The position numbers and the translations under genes were made by a program. From Macrostomum hystrix (taxonomy: Eukaryota; Platyhelminthes; Macrostomidae): a DNA stretch of 64,000 bases. Positions 57,790 to 64,000 of this stretch are shown one piece after another. A model generated the notes under the pieces. That model had not been told where the DNA came from. It did no database searches and was given only the letters and a program-made list of their open reading frames with translations. Each line of letters begins with the position of its first letter. Position 1 is the stretch's first letter. The stretch covers positions 15,408,501 to 15,472,500 of the forward strand of contig CATNEN010000039.1 in assembly GCA_950097015.1 (NCBI GenBank), written 5' to 3'.

Positions 57790-57837
57790 CAATGGATCAT
57801 GGATCATAGATGATTTATCCATGATAAGAGAGTAGGG
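57790..57837 (-). repeat. Inner transposon, right TIR
   Basis: Inverted counterpart of 51034-51081, ending GAGAGTAGGG, followed by the GA target duplicate. Confidence 0.8.
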
Positions 57838-58900
57838 GATACACATCCTCAGCAGAGATGCTTGCATCTTTAGAAATCTTTGCATATAAAGACACGCGAT
57901 TGATCAATGTTTCTAACTGTGCAGCTGTTGCATCCACTATTAGTGTGTGTAGCTCTTCATCACTTGCTATAGGAAGCTGTGGAATATTGTCAACCAGTTC
58001 ATGAAGGTCATCAACATTGTTTGGAGTTGCCAATCGATTCTGCAACATACCAATCATTGTTGCTTGGTTTGCCTCAATTCGTGACATCACGATAAAAAGT
58101 TCAGAAATCTGGTGTGCTGACAAGGTGATTCCTGTTCTAGGCAACTGCAAAGGATTTTGAATAGTACTAGCACTACTGCTAGCAACACTAGCTGCAGATG
58201 ATAGATTACCAGTGGAAATGCTTGCCATGGTTGAACCATTTTGTTTGCTAGACATACTATGATGACTTCTTGGTGTTTGATTTGCAGAAGAAAGGGATAT
58301 GGCCACATTGGCAGGCTTTCTTATGGTAGATATTTGCTGCATTATTTCATCCTGTCCTTGCTCATATGGTCCATGTAGACAATTAGTAGCATCACTTGTT
58401 GCACTTGCAATTAAGCTTTCATTAATCTGCTCAGATTCCTGAATGTCATGATTCAAAGGAGCAATGGGAGAAATTATTAGACTTGGTGGAAGTCCAAAGC
58501 CTTGCTTCTTTTGGACATGTTCATTGACTTTCTTCGACTTTTTTATTTGAGCATGTTCATTGTCTTCAAAATCATCAAAGCCAAGTCGCATAACGTTTTT
58601 CTTTTGCCTAGGACCAGTTTCATCATCTGTGGTCAATGACCCTCTAGACTCATATTTTGCTGCCTTAGTCCTGATCACTTCTAAACTATCATGTACAGCT
58701 AAGACCTTTGCAGGAAAAGATTCCCATGAAGACTTTGGTGGCATCCTTTTGGCCAAAAAACTTCGAACTAGGCCATATTCATGCTTTGGTGGAAAGGCAA
58801 CCATTAAGATATGATTCTTGGCAACAATCTGGTCCAGATCTGTAGAATCTATCCATGAGGCATGGATAGTAGCAATGGCTTTGCCAGAAAATTCTATCAA
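57838..58900 (-). pseudogene. DUF4806-like accessory ORF of the outer element, 5' part (split by insertion)
   Basis: The frame runs from an upstream open region (no ATG between about 58985 and 58900; an N-terminal exon may be missing) through WIDSTDLDQIVAKNHILMVA, then FLAKRMPPKSSWESFPAKVL, a Lys-rich NLS-like stretch (KKSKKVNEH), a Ser-rich linker and the first half of a DUF4806-like helix set (LPIASDEELHTLIVDATAAQ, LETLINRVSLYAK). It is cut at EDVY by the inner transposon. With the 50685-51031 part it makes 469 codons. In other animals DUF4806 proteins are often encoded by transposons, fitting an accessory transposition role. Confidence 0.7.
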
Positions 58901-59065
58901 GTTTGTGAAGTTGCAATTTCTCGTAAAACATTTACCAGTAAAATGATTTCCAAAAATGCACGAATTCTTCCCGATAACATTTTTTACCGATTACTTATGC
59001 TTAGTTAAGCAAGAAGCAAGCCTAAAAATTCTGTTTTGACAAAAAATCTCAGATTTTTTTCAACT

Positions 59066-59121
59066 CGTAATTTTGTTACGAGTGTTGCGAGTTTGTGACG
59101 TGAAAATTACGTGAAATTGTA
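59066..59121. repeat. Right subterminal repeats of the outer transposon
   Basis: Contains CTCGTAAT, ACGAGTGTTGCGAGTT and GACGTGAAAATTACGTGAAA, partly inverted relative to the left array at 45899-46022. Confidence 0.5.
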
Positions 59122-59689
59122 AATTGTAAGTGGCCGATAAGTGGCCAAAAGAAATTAGAATTTTTTTTTAAATAATAGTTTTTTACTCTAGAAATATGAT
59201 AATACTTCACTGTTACAGTTAGGAACGATGCTTTATACTTTTTACCATACATTTAGGTAAAAATTGATCAAGGGTGAATTATAGTTATAAACATGGATTA
59301 AACACAATGCACGTAAATTATGGTGGTTCCTGTGCTGTAAAATGAGAAATCTACCTAATTATTATTGTTCGTTTATCTAATTAAGTAATATTTTGTGTGT
59401 AAGTATGAAATTTTAGAAACAAAGTCGTAGATGCTTTCTTTTGTTTAAGTGTTTAAATACATTTAAATACATTATTTAAATACAAAAAATTGTGTTTCCT
59501 CTCGAGAGCGAAAGTGGAAATTAGTCAAGTGGAACCTATATCATTTGAATATTGCTGTATTATTTCCGTTTTAAAATGCTTTCTCCTCTGAAAGTTGTGC
59601 AGCTAGGACTTTTTTATATTATATTTTATCTTATATTTTTGCAAATGTAACTTTGAGAACACTGACGAGACCAAGTTTTTTATCAATAC

Positions 59690-61120
59690 AAGTACTTGTG
59701 CCAACAAGTTTGTTGAAAACAGAAAGTTTATTTGCCCAATTCGGAGTTGTATATTTAGAGCAAAATCAAAATCTCTTGTGATTCGGCACCTACAGCGAAG
59801 CCATTTCTTTAGACAAGCTAAAAACTCAACCTCTTGCAACATCAACCCATTACCCATGCTTGGTACAGATAGAGTACACTTTACTCTTAGTCAAGATGAA
59901 TCTAGTTGTAGTGATAATAGTTTTATCAGCTCTGCCTCCCATGTGATTAATCAAACTCATAAGCATCGTGCTGGTGCTAGTTCCAGTGTAGCTGTGGACC
60001 ATAGTAACTTAGTAATAGATAATAAAAAACAAGGTAGTTCAATTGATTCTAGAGAGCAACTTAAGAATTTTGTAATACAAAAGATTATTCTTTTCTTGAT
60101 TAACTCTCGGGATTTTCATAGTTTGCGCCTTAGTGTTGCAAAAGGTCTAACAAGTGAACTTTATGATGTTATACGAGTATCAACTTTTTCACACTCATTA
60201 ACTTCTCTTACTGAACAAGTTTTAAAGGAACATTGTATTAATGATGAACTAGTACAACACATGATGTATATTTTAAATCTAGATAGTTTCTTTGATACTT
60301 ACCATGACCTTATTGTAAGTGATAGAAAGCTGATACACTTTATTAAAAAAAATTTCAGGTATATTGACCCAATTAAAATTCCTAACTCTTCCCATACATT
60401 AGCATTGTACTATGTTCCAATTTCCAAGACTCTTAAAACATTGTTATAAGACCCTAATTATTATCAGCTTATTCTAGGTACAAAGCTTGATGAAAAAGGT
60501 TTATTTTTCTAGCCCATATTTAAAAAACTATATTGCTCCACTAGTTGACTCTCAAGATTATAATAAAGCTATTTATCTTTCACTTTATACTGATGAGTTT
60601 GAAGTATGTAACCCAATTGGAAAAGCAAGAACTAAGCATAAGCTATTAGGTATTTCTTATAAGATTCTCAACATTCCTCTAGATTTACAATCTAAGCAAA
60701 GCTTCACTTTTCTTGCCTGTTTAGTGCAATGGAAAAGTACGAGTATATTTAACAAGAATAATAACCCTTGTGGCATTACATTAGATACTATATTTTTTCT
60801 TTTAGTATCTGAGCTAAATTCCTTATATGACTTTGGCATTGAAATTGCAACAAATAAAGGTCCATTAAAGAAAAAAATTCAGTAATTGCTTGTTCCTGTG
60901 TTGGAGACAACCTGTCTATTAATAACTTGATTGGAATTAGTACAAATTTTACATCTGGATATGTTTGCAGATTTTGTGGAGCAGGACATTCCGCACTGCC
61001 TGTTCGATGTTGTCACGGTTCTCATGAACATTACCTCGCAGATGCGACTTCATTAGTGGAAATAAGGCGAAATCTGCTGGCGCCAAATCAGGCGAATACT
61101 GTGGATGAGGCAAAAGATTA
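59690..61120 (+). pseudogene. Tnp2-like transposon protein with N-terminal C2H2 zinc finger (broken, C-terminally truncated)
   Basis: The frame is open from before 59778 and includes CPIRSC...RHLQRSH (C-X4-C-X12-H-X5-H). It continues as one domain to 60449, then a second frame from about 60487 reads SLYTDEFEVCNPIGKARTKH and KLLGISYKI. A third frame from about 60890 reads ACSCVGDNLSINNLIGISTN and YVCRFCGAG. The DDFEVxNPLG-, GDN- and CRFC-type blocks in this order are found in transposon-encoded proteins of many animals. Homology ends near 61120 and the region after it is repeat array. At least two frame breaks (or missed introns at 60449-60487) and loss of the C-terminal half. Confidence 0.65.
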
Positions 61121-61173
61121 AACTTGAGTCTGCTGACAGCCTCGGAGCCCTCTCGGAAAAAACTCGCCGGCCC

Positions 61174-61379
61174 GCCAGCGATTCGCCGGCTATTTTATTG
61201 CCAGCGATTCGCCGGCTATTTGGGCCTTTTTTTCCGCTAGCGATTCGCCGACGAATTACCCGCCAGCGATTCGCTGGTGCTTCGCTAGTTGTTCGCTAGC
61301 TTTTCGCTAGCTTTTCGCTGGTGCTTCGCTGGCTTTTCGCTAGTTGTTCGCTAGCTTTTCGCCGATGTTCCGCTGCATT
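61174..61379. repeat. Short repeat array: four GCCAGCGATTCGCC units then nine 11-bp TTCGCTRG units
   Basis: GCCAGCGATTCGCCGGC-like units start at 61174, 61200, about 61236 and 61263. From 61270 to 61368 the sequence is nine exact-length 11-bp units of the form TTCGCTRGnnn, with a degenerate tenth. Located directly after the truncated zinc-finger transposon protein, it may be a subterminal protein-binding array. Confidence 0.85.
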
Positions 61380-61384
61380 TTTGC

Positions 61385-62110
61385 ATATGTTTTGTCGCAT
61401 ATTTTCGAGTAGTCGACTATTTTAGATAATTTTATTTACAAGCTGTTTTATGAAACTGTAGTCTAGAAAGAACTAGAAGTACTAGAAAGCTATATGATAG
61501 TTTCGTCATAGTAACTAGGCAATGGAAATGCGAGCTTACACATTATACATATATTTGCACATTATATGAAATTTTTTATAAATTTATATAAATAAACGCC
61601 GACAAGAAAGTTATACAAAGTAATTGTTCGCAGATAAAAATCGGGTATGCATTCATACAGTTGTACAGAAGAACACGCAAAACTCAATATGAATTTGGCT
61701 TTACTTCAAAAAATAGAAAATACACTACAGCTTTTGGTTTAAATGATTGTTAAATGCAAAGCTATCATGTGTAATCGTTAATTGCGAAAATGGGATATTT
61801 TCATTTTCCTTCCTAGTAAAAAGCAAGACTTTAGGTTGATACAAAAATTAGCTTGCCCGATATATCTCAAATTTAAATAATAACAAACTACATCTTAGAT
61901 TGAACCAATTATTAAGCTAAACAGCCCCATATTTTCAGCAAGATCGTGTGATCACATGATAGACTAAAGCTTTGTTGGAGCTAATGGATCTAACAGCTTA
62001 AAAGTATGTTCCCAAGAAAAGTATGTAGGGCCAGCATAGAAGAGCAAAGTTCGGAATTCAGCGGCCTTAAAGAAAAAAGAAATAACTTACGAAAATACTC
62101 GTAGTGTTAT
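61385..62110. other. AT-rich spacer
   Basis: No gene. A block at about 62032-62070 (GCCAGCATAGAAGAGCAAAG, then TTCGGAATTCAGCGGCC) repeats a stretch at 62772-62810 inside the neighbouring transposase, a short local duplication. Confidence 0.55.
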
Positions 62111-62116
62111 ACAAAT

Positions 62117-64000
62117 CTAAGTAATGCTACTGTTAATTACAGGCACGACAAAATATTCTCCTCTTCGAGGAACGCAGATGCATGACTGAAGTGGCCTTCC
62201 AGAAACGATTTTTCTTGAAATTTGATAAAACCCAATTGCTAGATGTCGAGAATTAAACGGAACAGAGTACAAATCCCGAGCAAAAGTGAGAACATGACCT
62301 TTAACAATGCTATTATTATATTTTATCACTTTTACCACGCAACCATTCGTCAATAAAACACAATTGTTAGGTGGATCGCTAGAAATGGACACATTTGATT
62401 CACTAAAATTGCTGTGACAGGTGCTTCGCATGCTTTGCAACTGATTAACCTCTCGCTTAAACGCATGACTTCCACCAGTGATTCTTCTCTTAAGCACCCC
62501 AAGAAAATTCTCAAAAGGAAACGACGAAAACGTATCTAAACAACCGAGCTGCTTAACATAATCAGACAAATGCAATAGACAGTGAACATTATAGGAGACG
62601 GCATGCTCACAATACAATCTTGGAAAATCGCGAACAAAAATTTGCAAACATGCCTCAGCAGCTTCGATGTGAACAGACAGGTTCTCGGAGCACAAGCAGT
62701 AAATTGCAAAATGAAGGTGCAAAAAGTGATTAAAGTAGTTCAATGGAAGCAAACGATTGAAAATAAAAGGGCCAGCATACAAGAGCAAAGTTCGGAATTC
62801 AACGGCCTTGAAGTTTCTTATTTCTGAAAACGAGCGAAGCTTTCGCGAAAATACTGATGGTAGATACTTAGAAAATTCGACTACTGATGAAGAAACTGCA
62901 GCGAACTGGATCTGAGAAAAGCGACAAGGGAGATGCCGGCGTTTTTCGGGCAGAAAAAACAGATGACATATTTTGCGCATGACACCAAGAAGCACAAGGT
63001 GCATGTACTCAGGTGGAAAGCTAGACTTAAGGGGCACAATGGACACAAGCGGAGAGATACCGTTTTGGTTATTCTCTTTATTGTCAGCGTACGAAACGTC
63101 TAAACGGGCCGCACCTTCTGGTCCAACAAAAGCAACGCGGTTCAGGATGTACTCACCTTTCTGAGTGCAATAGCCACAACCATAGTAACCGGTATGTGAC
63201 TTAATGCACTGAAGAAAGGCTCGAGCAGGAGCGTCACAAACAAATATGATTTCACCTAAGCGAAACTTGCAGTTCTGCACAACAAATACCACTTGACTCT
63301 GAAGATCCGAAATCATATCCACCACTGGCGAAATCAATTTCTTAAGGTCGGGCTTCCCAACCTTCCTAATCCTAGGGGGTTGGGTCCTTTACCGTTGACA
63401 AGCACGAGTACAGGCCACAAACCGTAACTTGATCCAGAAAAAAGTAGTAGGCCATCTACATTGATCGAAATATTCAGCAAAATTTCTTTACCTGTGTTAC
63501 ACGACTTAAAAGCTCCATTTTTAAGAAGAATACCAATCGTCTCCAAGAGCGAAAAATGAGCATATTGCGAATGGCTCATATTGGGTTCCTCGGATCCTCC
63601 ATTAGATGGACCATGCATTTTCCCTAGATTGTGGACACTATGTGGACACTCGATTCCGTGCTTGCGAAGAATTTTTAACATTTCCATCTTGTCCCGTGGA
63701 ATGTTGCAAGCGACGAAAAAACAGTACAGGTCCAATGCCAAGGAAGGACTTGTCGCAGGAGCATCAGGAGCAACTAACTCTTCCAGAAATTCAATTACAC
63801 CTGCCGCGCCTGGATCGCCGAAGATGGCCTCGTCTTCGTCGCTGCTTGACTCTCCATCAAACAGTTGGTCGATGGCCGGGTCGCTTGCCGCCTGAGCACC
63901 GTCCAGCAGACCAACGGCCGGGTCGCTTGCCGCATGAGCACCGTCCAGCAGACCAACGGCCGGGTCGCTTGCCGCATGAGCACCGTCCAGCAGACCAACG
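62117..64000 (-). pseudogene. Tnp2-like transposase with one frameshift, 5' end beyond the window
   Basis: The frame is open from the window edge (64000): three tandem 14-residue repeats (VGLLDGAHAASDPA), an acidic segment (GESSSDEDEAIFGDPG), then LYCFFVACNIPRDKMEMLKIL, the first Asp block NISINVDGLLLFSGSSYGLW, and loss of frame in a CCCCC run near 63370. The second frame (to 62117) continues with ICDAPAR-type VCDAPARAFLQCIKSHTGYY, CGYCTQKGEY, EYMHLVLLGVMRKI, NVHCLLHLSDYVKQLG and FSSFPFENFLGVLKRRI. A single indel separates otherwise full-length halves, so it could be a sequencing error or recent decay. Confidence 0.8.
63875..64000. repeat. Three 42-bp in-frame tandem repeats (continuing past the window)
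   Basis: Units 63875-63916, 63917-63958 and 63959-64000, differing at one base (CCGCCTG in the first, CCGCATG in the others). They are in frame in the Tnp2-like ORF and encode 14 residues each. Confidence 0.9.

Larger units (their letters stand above)
51034..57837 (-). mobile_element. Inner Tnp2-like DNA transposon, 6,804 bp, inserted in the outer element's accessory ORF
   Basis: The termini start CCCTACTCTC on both sides in inverted orientation, and a second shared block CATGGATAAATCAT extends the imperfect TIR to about 48 bp. It is flanked by GA on both sides (51032-51033 and 57838-57839), a 2-bp target duplication. Cargo on the minus strand: a spliced accessory gene (56700-54750) and a Tnp2-like transposase (54700-52400) starting 49 bp after it. 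Subterminal regions hold nine exact CATGGAT/ATCCATG heptamers. A 73-bp tandem repeat lies near the left end. Excision restores a 469-codon frame across the site. Confidence 0.85.
45889..59131 (-). mobile_element. Outer Tnp2/CACTA-like DNA transposon (interrupted by the inner element)
   Basis: It contains a minus-strand Tnp2-like transposase (48202-49980) and a DUF4806-like accessory ORF split by the inner element. Left and right ends carry related inverted sequences: the reverse complement of about 45985-46020 reads ACGAGTTTTTGCGAGTT...AACGTGAAAA, and the right end at 59079-59110 reads ACGAGTGTTGCGAGTT...GACGTGAAAA. The outermost bases are uncertain (about 45889 and 59131, both CTTnACA-like). 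Without the inner 6.8 kb insertion the element would be about 6.4 kb. No convincing target duplication was found. Confidence 0.6.

Noticed and set aside
63334-63372. Intron instead of frameshift between the two halves of the last Tnp2-like gene
   Set aside because: The frames overlap by a few bases at a homopolymer run, leaving no room for an intron; a single-base indel is simpler.

Overview
The window is metazoan nuclear DNA. It has an intron-poor class A GPCR, spliceosomal genes with GT/AG introns whose exons join in phase, tRNA-derived SINEs, a mariner, a non-LTR retrotransposon, Ty3/Gypsy elements and animal-type Tnp2-like DNA transposons. Nothing read here fixes the phylum; an invertebrate with a repeat-rich genome is the safest statement. 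Host exons are GC-rich, while intergenic DNA is AT-rich and studded with the palindrome TAGGCCTA.

Layout. 0.1-1.2 kb: GPCR on the minus strand. 1.3-2.2 kb: SINE pieces. 4.7-6.7 kb: broken LINE reverse transcriptase (minus). 8.8-11.9 kb: two-exon ARF-like GTPase (minus) whose single intron holds a SINE, a long inverted repeat and a 19-copy 71-bp satellite. 13-15 kb: truncated Gypsy gag/pol. 15.75-20.5 kb: complete 4,767-bp Gypsy element with apparently identical 151-bp LTRs, an ATCCC target duplication, a tRNA-Leu primer site and integrase encoded upstream of reverse transcriptase (GMR1-type order). 23.6-24.2 kb: SINE with a 14-bp target duplication. 25.1-26.5 kb: mariner with perfect 31-bp inverted repeats and an early stop; a decayed mariner lies at 27.6-28.5 kb. 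30.7-37.5 kb: six-exon host gene for a 1,173-residue Pro/Gln- and RGG-rich protein, not confidently assigned. 42.5-44.4 kb: broken Gypsy gag/protease (minus).

45.9-64 kb is the most unusual part, a cluster of Tnp2/CACTA-like transposons. An outer element (about 45.9-59.1 kb) carries a Tnp2-like transposase and a DUF4806-like accessory ORF. The accessory ORF is split by an inner 6,804-bp element (51034-57837) of a different Tnp2-like lineage, with its own transposase, a spliced accessory gene and terminal repeats. Removing the inner element with a 2-bp target duplication rejoins the outer ORF in frame. Two further Tnp2-like genes lie to the right: a + strand zinc-finger type, broken, next to an 11-bp phased array; and a minus-strand copy with one frameshift and three exact 42-bp repeats, running off the window end.
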